DNA of 64,000 nucleotides from Gallionella sp. (lineage in GTDB: Bacteria; Pseudomonadota; Gammaproteobacteria; Burkholderiales; Gallionellaceae), in the NCBI GenBank assembly GCA_028699065.1, contig JAQVVH010000001.1, positions 1,136,326-1,200,325 on the forward strand, written 5' to 3'. Below the pieces are notes generated by a model. That model was not told where the DNA came from. It saw only the letters and a list, made by a program, of their open reading frames with translations, and searched no databases. Both the position numbers and the translations under genes were made by a program. Numbering within the stretch: position 1 is the first letter of the stretch; each line of letters opens with the position of its first letter. Below, one piece after another: positions 18,070 to 26,654 of this stretch.

Positions 18070-19327
18070 GCGGTTCGGTGTCCGTAGCTACGGGGGCGGG
18101 TGCGCCGGCAGATTTTCCCAAAGTGCGCGCATATATTTTTTGCATGCCGGGTAACGGGAAAGTCATCACCATAATTGCGCTCAGCAGAATGCTGATCAGC
18201 ACCACCATATAGGTGACATCGCGAATGACATCGCCGCCCGCGATGCCGTACTGCAAGGGCAGCGCTGCCAGCACAGCCGCCGCCAGTCCCTTCGGTGCCA
18301 GCATGGAGGTGATGGCAGTGTCGCGCAGACCGAATTCCGCATCGCGAAAGACAAAGCGGGTTAGTCCCAGTCGGGTGGCATATACCAGTAATACCATGGC
18401 CAGTGCGGCCAGCGCGAACTGTGGCGCGCCGAAGTGGATGGAAATGCCGAGGTAGACGAAGAAGTAGGTTTTCAGCAGAAACACGGCTTCACGGTAAAAG
18501 GTGATGTCCACCTCATTGAGCGGCACGATATTGCGATCCAGACTGGGGATGTGATGCAGACCGAACTTTTCGAAATTGGTGAGCGTAATGCCCAGCGCCA
18601 GTGCGGCAATCGCGCCGGAAAATCCCAATCCTTCCGTTGCGCCATAGACGATGAAAACATAGGCGAGCGTGGATGAGATGGTGTTCGGAAAATCACGCAC
18701 TTTGCCCAGGACCAGAAGCCAGCCGATCCCGCCCAGCACGCCGATGACGGCCGCAAAGACCAGCGCAGCGAGCACGCCGCCGATCAGTTTCCCGGCGGCA
18801 ACCTCGCCCTGGGTTGCGATTTGCAGCAGCGCAAAAACGCCCACAATACAGAGCACGTCGGTCAGCGCCGATTCCAGAACCAGCACGGTTGAAGGTTTTT
18901 CCGACAGGCGCAGAGCGTTGACCATGGGAATCACGACCGCGGATGACGTACCGCCCAGAGTGACGCCCAGCATAATCGCGGGAAGGGTGTCGAGTCCGAG
19001 TGTGCTCCATCCGACGAACGTCACGATTAGCGTGGTCAGAATGAAACAGCCGATGGCCAGCAGTCCTGTGGTTCCCAGTGATTTTCCCAACACATTCAAA
19101 TCCAGCGAGGTGCCGCTTTCAAAAAGAATCACGACCAGGGCGATGGTGGCCAACAGCGAGCCAATCTTGCCGAAATCATCCGGTGATACGATGCCAAGCA
19201 GCGGCCCGAGCAGGATGCCGAGCAGCATCAGTACCAGCACATCGGGAATGTTGGTCCTGCGAAATTGCAGGGACAGAAAGTGTGCAAAAAACACCATCAG
19301 TCCGATGACGAGTATTGTGGTGGACAT
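18062..19327 (-). CDS. CPA2/Kef-type cation:proton antiporter
   Basis: A 421-residue polytopic membrane protein starting MSTTILVIGLMVFFAHFLSL, with NIPDVLVLMLLGILLGPLLG, ATIALVVILFESGTSLD and the exchanger-domain SALTDVLCIVGVFALL. It matches cation:proton antiporters of the CPA family and lacks a C-terminal TrkA-N domain. The ion (K+ or Na+) cannot be assigned. ATG 19327 is chosen because the 39 extra residues from an upstream ATG (19444) would cover a promoter-like TATAAT. It overlaps mscS by 8 nt. Confidence 0.87.
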   Translation of the reverse strand: MSTTILVIGLMVFFAHFLSLQFRRTNIPDVLVLMLLGILLGPLLGIVSPDDFGKIGSLLATIALVVILFESGTSLDLNVLGKSLGTTGLLAIGCFILTTLIVTFVGWSTLGLDTLPAIMLGVTLGGTSSAVVIPMVNALRLSEKPSTVLVLESALTDVLCIVGVFALLQIATQGEVAAGKLIGGVLAALVFAAVIGVLGGIGWLLVLGKVRDFPNTISSTLAYVFIVYGATEGLGFSGAIAALALGITLTNFEKFGLHHIPSLDRNIVPLNEVDITFYREAVFLLKTYFFVYLGISIHFGAPQFALAALAMVLLVYATRLGLTRFVFRDAEFGLRDTAITSMLAPKGLAAAVLAALPLQYGIAGGDVIRDVTYMVVLISILLSAIMVMTFPLPGMQKIYARTLGKSAGAPAPVATDTEPHA

Positions 19328-19354
19328 TCGTGTACTCCATGGATTTGGTCGCGG

Positions 19355-19360
19355 ATTATA
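19355..19360 (-). promoter_or_regulatory. Candidate -10 for the CPA2-mscS-nhaA operon
   Basis: A perfect TATAAT on the minus strand 27 bp before the CPA2 start codon. The upstream TTGCGT-like -35 is weak and off the ideal spacing. The 71-bp gap after the ATPase gene makes a separate promoter here reasonable. Confidence 0.45.
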
Positions 19361-19398
19361 CCTGACGCAAAATGACCGCCCGATGACCCCGCCGTGGA

Positions 19399-22044
19399 TC
19401 AGATGGATTCCCGGCGATAGATCAGTCCGCGCCGTGTCAGCCATTTTTCCAGCTCTACGGCGACGAAGACAATTCCCGAAAGGAGCAGGCAGAGCAGCAA
19501 CTCGCCGGCGCTCAGGGCTTCCGTCCGGAAAATCTCATTGAAGAACGGATGGTAAATCGCCATCAGTTGCAGCAGAAATGTCACGATCACGGCGGCCAGC
19601 AACCAGCGGTTGGAGAACAGCCCGATCCGGAACAGTGATTCGGTTTCGGAGCGGATCGCCAATACATGCGCAAGCTGGGACAGCGTCAGCACGGTGAAGA
19701 CCATGGTTTGCCAGTGTGTTGTGCCCATCTGCATTGCCCAGGCCTGGATGAGCAGACAAACGCCGCCCATCAACAAGCCGACCCAGATCATGTGCTGCCA
19801 CATGCCATGCGCGAACAGGCTTTCCCGCAGCGGTCGCGGACGGCGCTGCATGATGCCGCGTTCGGCCGGTTCTGCGGTGAGCGCGAGTCCCGGCAGTCCG
19901 TCGGTGACGAGATTGACCCAGAGAATCTGGATGGGTAACAGGGGAATCGGCAATCCCAGAAAAGGCGCCAGAAAAATCGTCCAGATTTCGGCGGAATTGG
20001 TGGTGATCCCGTAGCGGATGAATTTGCGGATGTTGTCGTAAAGTCGACGGCCCTGGCGAACGGCATAGACAATGGTGGCGAAGTTGTCGTCCAGCAGCAC
20101 CATGTGCGCCGCTTCGCGCGCCACGTCAGTGCCGCCTTTGCCCATGGCAACGCCGATGTCGGCGGCCTTCAGCGCGGGCGCGTCATTTACGCCATCGCCC
20201 GTCATGGCCACGATTTCGCCGCGTGCCTGCAGCGCCTGCACGATGCGAATTTTTTGCGCCGGATCCACTCGGGCATACACGCGGGTTTGTGTCACCTCCG
20301 CCGCGAGACGTTCGTCATTCAGTGACGCGAGCGCCTGTCCCGTCAGCACGTGGCTGTGCGTGCCGTCTTCCAGAATGCCCAGCTCGCGGGCGATGGCGCG
20401 GGCAGTGGCCGGGTGATCGCCGGTGATCATGACCGGCGTGATGCCGGCCGAACGGCACAGTGCAACAGCTTCCTTCACTTCCGGACGCGGCGGGTCCATT
20501 AATCCGGCAAAACCCAGGAAAACCAGATTTTGCTCGCACTTGGCCGCGTCCGATTCCGCGGGCAGCTTGGGCCAGTGTCGACAGGCGAATGCGAGTACGC
20601 GCAGCCCTGCCGCCGCCATTTGTTCGGCCTCGTGCAGCAGTGCATGCCGATCGATAGGATGTTCTCCGGTGGCAAGCAACTGGCGCTCGCATTGCGGCAG
20701 GAGTGTCTCGGGCGAGCCTTTGCTGTAGGCGATGAAACCTTCCGGTGTTGCGTGGAAGGTGGTCATGCGCTTGCGTTCCGAATCGAAAGGCAGTTCGCGT
20801 ACACGCGGTTGCGGCTGTTCCAATTCGGTTCGGTCATAACCCGCCTGGCGGGCGGTAAGCAGCAGAGCGGTTTCGGTGGGGTCACCCAGTAGATTTTCGG
20901 CGGCATCGATACGGGCATCGTTGCACAACGCCATCGCGGACAGGAGCGTCTGCCACGGAGAATTTTCCGGAAGCGCGCCGGGTGTCGCGGCTCGACCGTC
21001 GGCAAACAGGGTGCTTACCTGCATGCGATTCTGGGTCAGCGTACCGGTTTTGTCCGAGCAGATATAACTGACCGAGCCTAGCGTTTCGACGGCGGGCAAG
21101 CGTCGGATCAGGGCGTTTTGGCGCACCATTTTGTGGGCGCCCAATGCGAGCGAGATGGTGACGACGGCGGGGAGCGCGGAAGGAATGGCGGCAACAGCAA
21201 GGCTGACGGCCGTCATGAACATTAGCAACAGCGGTTCGCCGCGCAGAATGCCGGTGACGAAAACCAGCACGCAGATGACCAGCGCGGCGATAGCGAGACG
21301 CTGCCCCAGCCGGGCGAGCCGGATTTGCATGGGGGTGCGCAACTCCGGGCTGGCATTCAGCAGAGCCGCAATCCGGCCCAGTTCGGTGCGCATGCCGGTC
21401 GCGACGACGACTCCGCTGCCGCGGCCGTGACTGACGATAGTGCCTTTGTAGGCCATGCAGGTGCGGTCACCCAGCGATTGCGTTTCTTCCGGCAGGGGAT
21501 GAGTCTGCTTTTCGGTGGCCACCGATTCGCCGGTCAGGGCGGATTCGTCGATGCGCAATTGTGCCGAATGCACTAGGCGTAGATCGGCGGGGATGACATT
21601 GCCGGCTTCGAGCAGGATGAGATCGCCGGGTACCAAGGCCGAGGCATTCAGTTGCATAGTCCGGCCATCGCGCACAACGCGGGCGCCGGATTCTGCCATG
21701 CGCTTGAGGGCGGCCATTGCGCGTTCAGCGCGAAATTCCTGAACAAAGCCGATGACCGCATTCAGAACGATGATGACAATAATCGCCAGCGTGTCTTCAA
21801 TGTCGCCGACCAGTCCGGAAATGACGGCAGCGACCAGCAAAACCAGAATCATGAAATCAGTGAACTGGTCGAGCAGCATGCGCCAGGGGGATCGTCCGGT
21901 TTTTTCTTCGAGCTGGTTGGGCCCATAATCGGCAAGCCGTGTGGCGGCGTCCGCACCTGCCAGGCCTCTTTGCGGATCGCAGCCTAGCTGTCGGCAAACG
22001 GCCGCAGCGGATTCGGCATGCCAGTGGGGATCAGCTGCGGGCAT
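19399..22044 (-). CDS. P-type cation-transporting ATPase (type II, Ca2+-ATPase-like)
   Basis: The 881-residue pump starts MPAADPHWHAESAAAVCRQL at 22044, 14 nt before the end of the exchanger-tail frame. Motifs: TGES near 171, phosphorylation site SDKTGTLTQNRM with Asp331, TGDGVNDAPALKAADIG near 615-630, and M5/M6 TTNSAEIWTIF and NLVTDGLPGLALTAEPAE with ligand-type Asn, Glu and Asp. The M4 motif reads IPSALPAVVT (about 287-296) where Ca2+ pumps have IPEGLPAVVT, so the M4 Glu ligand is missing and ion specificity is uncertain. Its original partner, the Ca2+ exchanger gene, is now 6.8 kb away beyond the sucrose cassette. Confidence 0.9.
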   Translation of the reverse strand: MPAADPHWHAESAAAVCRQLGCDPQRGLAGADAATRLADYGPNQLEEKTGRSPWRMLLDQFTDFMILVLLVAAVISGLVGDIEDTLAIIVIIVLNAVIGFVQEFRAERAMAALKRMAESGARVVRDGRTMQLNASALVPGDLILLEAGNVIPADLRLVHSAQLRIDESALTGESVATEKQTHPLPEETQSLGDRTCMAYKGTIVSHGRGSGVVVATGMRTELGRIAALLNASPELRTPMQIRLARLGQRLAIAALVICVLVFVTGILRGEPLLLMFMTAVSLAVAAIPSALPAVVTISLALGAHKMVRQNALIRRLPAVETLGSVSYICSDKTGTLTQNRMQVSTLFADGRAATPGALPENSPWQTLLSAMALCNDARIDAAENLLGDPTETALLLTARQAGYDRTELEQPQPRVRELPFDSERKRMTTFHATPEGFIAYSKGSPETLLPQCERQLLATGEHPIDRHALLHEAEQMAAAGLRVLAFACRHWPKLPAESDAAKCEQNLVFLGFAGLMDPPRPEVKEAVALCRSAGITPVMITGDHPATARAIARELGILEDGTHSHVLTGQALASLNDERLAAEVTQTRVYARVDPAQKIRIVQALQARGEIVAMTGDGVNDAPALKAADIGVAMGKGGTDVAREAAHMVLLDDNFATIVYAVRQGRRLYDNIRKFIRYGITTNSAEIWTIFLAPFLGLPIPLLPIQILWVNLVTDGLPGLALTAEPAERGIMQRRPRPLRESLFAHGMWQHMIWVGLLMGGVCLLIQAWAMQMGTTHWQTMVFTVLTLSQLAHVLAIRSETESLFRIGLFSNRWLLAAVIVTFLLQLMAIYHPFFNEIFRTEALSAGELLLCLLLSGIVFVAVELEKWLTRRGLIYRRESI

Positions 22045-22181
22045 GGGCAAACAACAGCCAGGCGTTGAACACGTACAACATGAATAGTCCAAGGCTGATC
22101 CAGGTGAGGCCGAGGATGACGCGGTGTTTCGGGCGGAATACCAGACCGAGAACAACCAGCGCGCTCATCATGATGGCCGTC
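21975..22181. repeat. 207-bp direct repeat, left copy
   Basis: I compared this base by base with 28736-28942 and found them identical (offset 6761). Read on the minus strand, it holds the last 151 nt of the Na+/Ca2+ exchanger gene (to its stop at 22031) and the first 70 nt of the P-type ATPase gene (from 22044), which overlap by 14 nt. In this copy the ATPase is complete and the exchanger is only a 3' fragment. Outside the boundaries the two copies diverge at once. Confidence 0.97.
22031..22181 (-). pseudogene. Duplicated 3' fragment of the exchanger gene, fused in frame to the kamA remnant
   Basis: The last roughly 48 codons of the Na+/Ca2+ exchanger (from AIMMSALVVLGL to LLFAHARS) are repeated here without the rest of the gene. 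The frame is continuous with the kamA fragment to its right, so an open chimera runs from a TTG at 22387 to the stop at 22031. It ends in the ATPase start region exactly as the intact exchanger once did. No functional product is expected. Confidence 0.9.
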
Positions 22182-22456
22182 TCGCCGTAGTGCTCCGCGC
22201 TCAGCATGTCGCGCTGCGGGAAGGTGAGCGCAAAGATCGGATCGTTGGGCACCTTGTCCCAGTCGATCAACTGGTCGACTACATAGTTGTTCACTTTGAA
22301 CGGCAGCACATTGCCGACGATCTCGATGTCCAGTCGCTGTTGTTCGGTCAGCCTGGCGATCTGCGGGATGTCGCGGAAGTTATTCAAATTGAAAGAGCGG
22401 AACTACGGCTGGCTGGCCGAATAGATGGGGATCTGGGTCTGTCGTGTGTCGGTCAC
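22182..22456 (-). pseudogene. kamA-family (lysine 2,3-aminomutase-like radical SAM) 5' remnant
   Basis: From GTG 22456, with AGGAG 8 nt upstream, the frame reads VTDTRQTQIPIYSASQP, then an in-frame TAG (22405-22403, codon 18), then FRSFNLNNFRDIPQIARL and FKVNNYVVDQLIDWD, PNDPIFALTFPQRDML. This is the N-terminal part of KamA-family radical SAM aminomutases. The gene is cut at the repeat boundary after about 91 codons, long before the radical SAM cysteines. It is broken twice, by a nonsense codon and by truncation. The rest is not in the window. Confidence 0.85.
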
Positions 22457-22532
22457 GGTGGCTGCTCCTGTTCGAATGGATGGACGCATCGATGCGCGCG
22501 CATCGTGTTTCTCGAATTGGGGTGGTGCCGCG

Positions 22533-22562
22533 TTTATATCACAGAGCGAGCGCCGCCTCCAA
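22533..22562 (-). promoter_or_regulatory. Candidate promoter of the kamA remnant
   Basis: On the minus strand, TTGGAG (22562-22557) and TATAAA (22538-22533) are separated by 18 bp, about 77 bp before the GTG of the kamA remnant. If active, it now points into the chimeric frame and the P-type ATPase. Confidence 0.45.
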
Positions 22563-22651
22563 ACCTTGGCACGATGACGACAGATGCAAGGGATTGATGC
22601 AGCGATCCACAGAATAGGCGGCAATTGCGGCAACGCATGGCCAAGCTTCGG

Positions 22652-22657
22652 TATAAT
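22652..22657 (+). promoter_or_regulatory. Candidate -10 of the sucrose operon
   Basis: A perfect TATAAT 63 bp before the chosen fructokinase start. The best -35-like hexamer, TTGCGG at 22625-22630, is too far (21 bp), so an activator or a different -35 may be involved. Between 22457 and 22651 I see only this and the divergent kamA promoter, and no gene. Confidence 0.5.
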
Positions 22658-22720
22658 GCAGGCATCAATCACCAATCAGTTCGTCGCGGAACTCATGTGG
22701 CGGCATGTACCAACAGGCCG

Positions 22721-23683
22721 ATGAAAGAAACAGCAGGCCAGACACGAACGATCTTACACCCCCCCCAATCTTCTCGGCGCAGTGGAGCTACCGTTGCGCT
22801 GTTCGGCGAGGTCCTCGCCGATGTCTTTCCGGATCGCAGCGTCCTCGGCGGCGCACCCTTCAATGTCGCCAGGCACCTCAAGGCCTTCGGTCTCGATCCC
22901 GTCCTGATCACCCGCACTGGCAACGATGCCTTGCGCGACGAGCTGCTGCAGACGATGGCCGCCAGCGGCATGGAGACGTTGGGCGTGCAATGTGACCCGC
23001 ACTATCCGACCGGGCAAGTGAAAGTCCATTTCGAAGCGGGCACCCATCGTTTCGAGATCCTGCCGGAGCAAGCCTACGACCACATCCACGCCATGGTGGC
23101 GCGCATGGTCGCCCTGTCCATCCATCCCCAATTGGTGTATTTCGGTACGCTGGCCCAGCGTCATCCTGTATCCAGAAGCGCGTTGAAGATGATGTTGAAC
23201 AACAGCAGCGTGCCGACCTTCTTCGATGTGAACCTACGCGCCCCTTGGTATGACGCGCAGATATTGCGCCGCTCCTTGCGCCAGGCGGATACGGTCAAGC
23301 TGAACGACGAGGAGATGGCGATACTGGCCGAATCGTTCGCCTTGCCGGGCGACACGCTGACCGGGCATGCGCACGCCTTCACGCAGATGTTCGATATCGG
23401 GCAAGTGCTGGTCACCTGCGGCGCCGAAGGTGCTTGGCTGGTGCGGCGTGACGGCGAGGAGTTGAGCATGCAGCCGGACGAGGCGCCGATTACCGTAGTC
23501 GATACGGTCGGTGCCGGGGATGCTTTCTCCGCCGTGTTCATATTGGGCAAAATGCGGGGCTGGCCGGCCGGGCTGACATTGGCGCGCGCGCATGGATTTG
23601 CGGCGGCGATCTGCACCCTGCGCGGGGCGGCACCGGCGCATGCGGATTTCTACCAACCCTTTCTGAGCGCGTGGCAAGCATGA
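22721..23683 (+). CDS. PfkB-family fructokinase of the sucrose cassette
   Basis: A roughly 320-residue kinase: ALFGEVLADVFPDRSVLGGAP near the N-terminus gives the sugar-binding G-G-A-P-x-N-V-A block, and VVDTVGAGDAFSAVFILG gives the catalytic GAGD. Fructokinases sit next to sps, spp and ams in methanotroph sucrose operons, where they phosphorylate the fructose freed when sucrose is used. The start is uncertain: ATG 22721 lies downstream of the TATAAT, whereas ATG 22625 lies upstream of it. The stop overlaps the SPS start as ATGA. Confidence 0.85.
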   Translation: MKETAGQTRTILHPPQSSRRSGATVALFGEVLADVFPDRSVLGGAPFNVARHLKAFGLDPVLITRTGNDALRDELLQTMAASGMETLGVQCDPHYPTGQVKVHFEAGTHRFEILPEQAYDHIHAMVARMVALSIHPQLVYFGTLAQRHPVSRSALKMMLNNSSVPTFFDVNLRAPWYDAQILRRSLRQADTVKLNDEEMAILAESFALPGDTLTGHAHAFTQMFDIGQVLVTCGAEGAWLVRRDGEELSMQPDEAPITVVDTVGAGDAFSAVFILGKMRGWPAGLTLARAHGFAAAICTLRGAAPAHADFYQPFLSAWQA

Positions 23684-25818
23684 AGAAGCCGCCGCTTTAC
23701 ATCGTTCTAGTCAGCGTGCACGGCTTGATACGCGGGCATGATCTGGAACTGGGGCGTGACGCCGATACCGGAGGACAGACCAAGTATGTGGTGGAGCTGG
23801 CGCGCGCTTTGGGCGAACGCAACGACGTGGAACGCGTCATCCTGCTGACCCGTCGCGTGCCGGACGAGAACGTCAGCGCGAATTATGCGGAGCCGGTCGA
23901 GGCGCTGTCGGAAAAGGCGCAGATCGTACGCATCGATTGTGGCGAGCCGGTGTATCTGCGCAAAGAGATGTTGTGGGATTCTCTGGAGAGCTTCTCCGAC
24001 AATGCCCTTGCGTACCTCAAGGCACAGCCGCGCTTGCCGGATGTGATCCATGGTCATTATGCGGATGCGGGCTATGTGGGCTCGCGCCTGTCACACCAGC
24101 TAGGTATCCCGCTGGTGTTCACCGGCCATTCGCTGGGGCGCAGCAAGCGCAAGCAACTGCTGGCCAGCGGCGTGCCGCGCAGCGAGATCGAGAGCACCTA
24201 TCACATCAGCCGCCGCATCGAGGCCGAGGAAGACACGCTGGGCGTGGCTGAGCGCGTGATCACCAGCACCCGCCAGGAAGTCGAGCAGCAATACGGCCTG
24301 TATGATTTCTACCAGCCGGCGCGCATGCGCGTGGTGCCGCCCGGCACCGACCTGAAGCAGTTCTTCCCGCCGCGGGGGGATGAGCGGCAAAGCGCCATCG
24401 CCCGGCAACTCAAGCGCTTCCTGACCGAGCCGGACAAGCCCATCATCCTGGCGCTGTCGCGGCCCGACCCGCGCAAAAACATCGTGGCGCTGATCGAAGC
24501 CTACGGCCGCTCGCCCGCTTTGCAGTCCATCGCCAATCTAGTGATCGTGGCCGGCAACCGCGACGACATCCGCGAGATGGAAGACGGCTCGGCGGGGGCG
24601 CTCAACAGCATCCTGCTCGCCATCGACAGATTCGATTTGTATGGCAAGGTGGCCTATCCGAAACATCACGCGCAGGAAGAGGTGGCCGTGCTGTACCGCT
24701 TGGCGGCCAGCCAGCACGGCGTGTTCGTCAATCCCGCGCTGACCGAACCGTTCGGTCTGACCCTGATCGAGGCTGCCGCCTGCGGCCTGCCCATCGTGGC
24801 GACCGAAGACGGTGGCCCCATCGACATCATCGGCAACTGTGGCAACGGCCATCTGATCAATCCGCTTGATCGTGCCGCGATGGCACAGACGCTGCTCGAT
24901 ACCTTGAGCGACAGGCCCGCTTGGCGCCGACTGGCGAAGAGCGGCATCGAAGGCGTGACGCGCCATTATTCCTGGCAGGCGCACGTGGAGAAGTACCTGC
25001 AGGTGATCCGTCCGCTGGTGGAGAAGTCCGAGCCGGTGGCGCCGATCACCGGCATCCGCCGTTCCGGCATGTTCCGCGACCGCGCAATCTTCACCAGTAT
25101 CGACCTGAACCTGATCGGTGATGACGGGGCGCTGCGGGAATTACTGCAGCTCATGCAGGCACAGCGCAAGACGACCATCTTCGGCATCGCCACCGGCCGC
25201 CGGCTGGATGACGCCTTGGCCAGACTGCGCGACTACGATATCCCCAAGCCGGACGTACTGATCACCGGCCAAGGTACGGAGATCCACTATGCACCGGCTT
25301 TGACGCGTTCCGAGAGCTGGGTGCGCCACATCAACCACCGCTGGAACCCGCAGGAGATACGCGACGTGCTGGCCGAAGTGCCGGGGCTGACCCTGCAATC
25401 GAAGGTGCATCAGGACCCGTTCAAGATCAGCTATTACGTGGACCATGCGCTGGCGAGCCCGCACGAAGTCCGCCAGACCCTGCTGCGCAGCGAGCAGACC
25501 GTGAATGCGGTGTTCTCCTTCGGGCAGTTCCTAGATGTGGTGCCGGTGCGCGCCTCCAAAGGATTGGCCATGCGCTGGTGCGCGGAGCAGCTCGGTTTCG
25601 CGCTGGAGCACACCCTGGTGTGCGGCGCGACCGCGGCCGATACCGACATGCTGATGGGCAACACACTGGGCGCGGTGGTGAGTAACCGCCATCTGGACGA
25701 GCTGGCCGATGTCGCCGCCATCGACAGCATCTATCAGACTGAGAAGCAGAATGCAGCGGGCGTTCTGGAAGCGATCGCCCACTACGACTTCTTCGCCAAG
25801 GGAGGACGTGACGCATGA
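23680..25818 (+). CDS. Sucrose-phosphate synthase with C-terminal SPP-like domain
   Basis: SPS makes sucrose-6-phosphate from UDP- or ADP-glucose and fructose-6-phosphate. The 712-residue protein has a GT-B catalytic part (VHGLIRGHDLELGRDADTGG at the N-terminus, GHYADAGYV, TGHSLGRSKRKQ, and the E-x7-E of NPALTEPFGLTLIEAA). From about residue 460 a HAD fold begins. There motif I reads TSIDLNLIGD: the second Asp of D-x-D is Asn, so the phosphatase activity is probably lost, as in plant SPS. ATG 23680 overlaps the fructokinase stop (ATGA); a GTG 9 nt upstream is possible. Confidence 0.93.
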   Translation: MKKPPLYIVLVSVHGLIRGHDLELGRDADTGGQTKYVVELARALGERNDVERVILLTRRVPDENVSANYAEPVEALSEKAQIVRIDCGEPVYLRKEMLWDSLESFSDNALAYLKAQPRLPDVIHGHYADAGYVGSRLSHQLGIPLVFTGHSLGRSKRKQLLASGVPRSEIESTYHISRRIEAEEDTLGVAERVITSTRQEVEQQYGLYDFYQPARMRVVPPGTDLKQFFPPRGDERQSAIARQLKRFLTEPDKPIILALSRPDPRKNIVALIEAYGRSPALQSIANLVIVAGNRDDIREMEDGSAGALNSILLAIDRFDLYGKVAYPKHHAQEEVAVLYRLAASQHGVFVNPALTEPFGLTLIEAAACGLPIVATEDGGPIDIIGNCGNGHLINPLDRAAMAQTLLDTLSDRPAWRRLAKSGIEGVTRHYSWQAHVEKYLQVIRPLVEKSEPVAPITGIRRSGMFRDRAIFTSIDLNLIGDDGALRELLQLMQAQRKTTIFGIATGRRLDDALARLRDYDIPKPDVLITGQGTEIHYAPALTRSESWVRHINHRWNPQEIRDVLAEVPGLTLQSKVHQDPFKISYYVDHALASPHEVRQTLLRSEQTVNAVFSFGQFLDVVPVRASKGLAMRWCAEQLGFALEHTLVCGATAADTDMLMGNTLGAVVSNRHLDELADVAAIDSIYQTEKQNAAGVLEAIAHYDFFAKGGRDA

Positions 25819-26645
25819 GCCGTCATTTGCTGTGTACCGACCTCGATCGCACCTTGATCCCGAACGGCGCGCAACCCGAGTCGCCGGGCGCGCGTGAGAC
25901 CTTCCGGCAGCTGGTCGAGCGGGACGATGTGCAACTGTCCTACGTGAGCGGCCGACACCGCGAACTGATCGCGCAGGCCATCAACGAATACGATCTGCCG
26001 CAACCGGATTTCGTCATCGCCGATGTGGGTTCGACGCTGTATCAGGTCGAAGCGGGTGCCTGGTCACGTTGCGAGGAATGGGATGCGCAGATCGCACCGG
26101 ATTGGGGATATCTGTCGCGCGAAGCGCTGGCGCAGATGCTGCAGGTGTTCGGCGATCTGCGCTTGCAAGAGCCCGCCAAGCAGAACCACCACAAGCTGAG
26201 CTTCTATGTCGATCTGTCCGCGGACAGCACGGCGCTGCTGAAACAGATGCGCCGCCTGCTGGCCGGGCATGGCGTCAAAGCGAACCTGATCTGGAGTGTC
26301 GACGAGGCCGCACAGATCGGCCTGCTGGATGTGTTGCCCGCCTCTGCCAACAAGCTGCATGCCATCGAGTTCTTGATGCAACAGCAGGGATACGGCCGAT
26401 TGGATACCGTGTTCGCGGGCGACAGCGGCAACGATCTGGATGTGTTGCAGAGCGATGTGCCGGCGGTGCTGGTCGCCAATGCAGCACCCGAATTGAAGCA
26501 GCAGCTCGCGCATCTCCACAAAGCCTCGCTGTACACCGCGCGCGGCGGATTCCTCGGCATGAACGGCAACTACAGCGCGGGCATCCTCGAAGGCGCAGCG
26601 TACCATTGGCCGGAGATCGAAGCCTGGCTGCTGGAAACCAACTGA
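25815..26645 (+). CDS. Sucrose-6-phosphate phosphatase (HAD-IIB)
   Basis: The 276-residue phosphatase removes phosphate from sucrose-6-phosphate and pulls synthesis forward. It has the intact HAD nucleophile motif LLCTDLDRTLIPNG, SYVSGRHRELIAQA (motif II), a conserved Lys region NHHKLSFYVD, and motif IV VFAGDSGNDLDVLQ. It overlaps SPS as ATGA, so synthase and phosphatase are made together. The mannosyl-3-phosphoglycerate phosphatase family is related, but the operon context favours sucrose. Confidence 0.92.
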   Translation: MSRHLLCTDLDRTLIPNGAQPESPGARETFRQLVERDDVQLSYVSGRHRELIAQAINEYDLPQPDFVIADVGSTLYQVEAGAWSRCEEWDAQIAPDWGYLSREALAQMLQVFGDLRLQEPAKQNHHKLSFYVDLSADSTALLKQMRRLLAGHGVKANLIWSVDEAAQIGLLDVLPASANKLHAIEFLMQQQGYGRLDTVFAGDSGNDLDVLQSDVPAVLVANAAPELKQQLAHLHKASLYTARGGFLGMNGNYSAGILEGAAYHWPEIEAWLLETN

Positions 26646-26654
26646 ACGGACGAC

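Noticed and set aside
22403..22675. A 90-codon minus-strand frame ending IPIYSASQP
   Set aside because: Its last 17 codons are the start of the kamA remnant up to the nonsense codon; the upstream part covers the promoter region.
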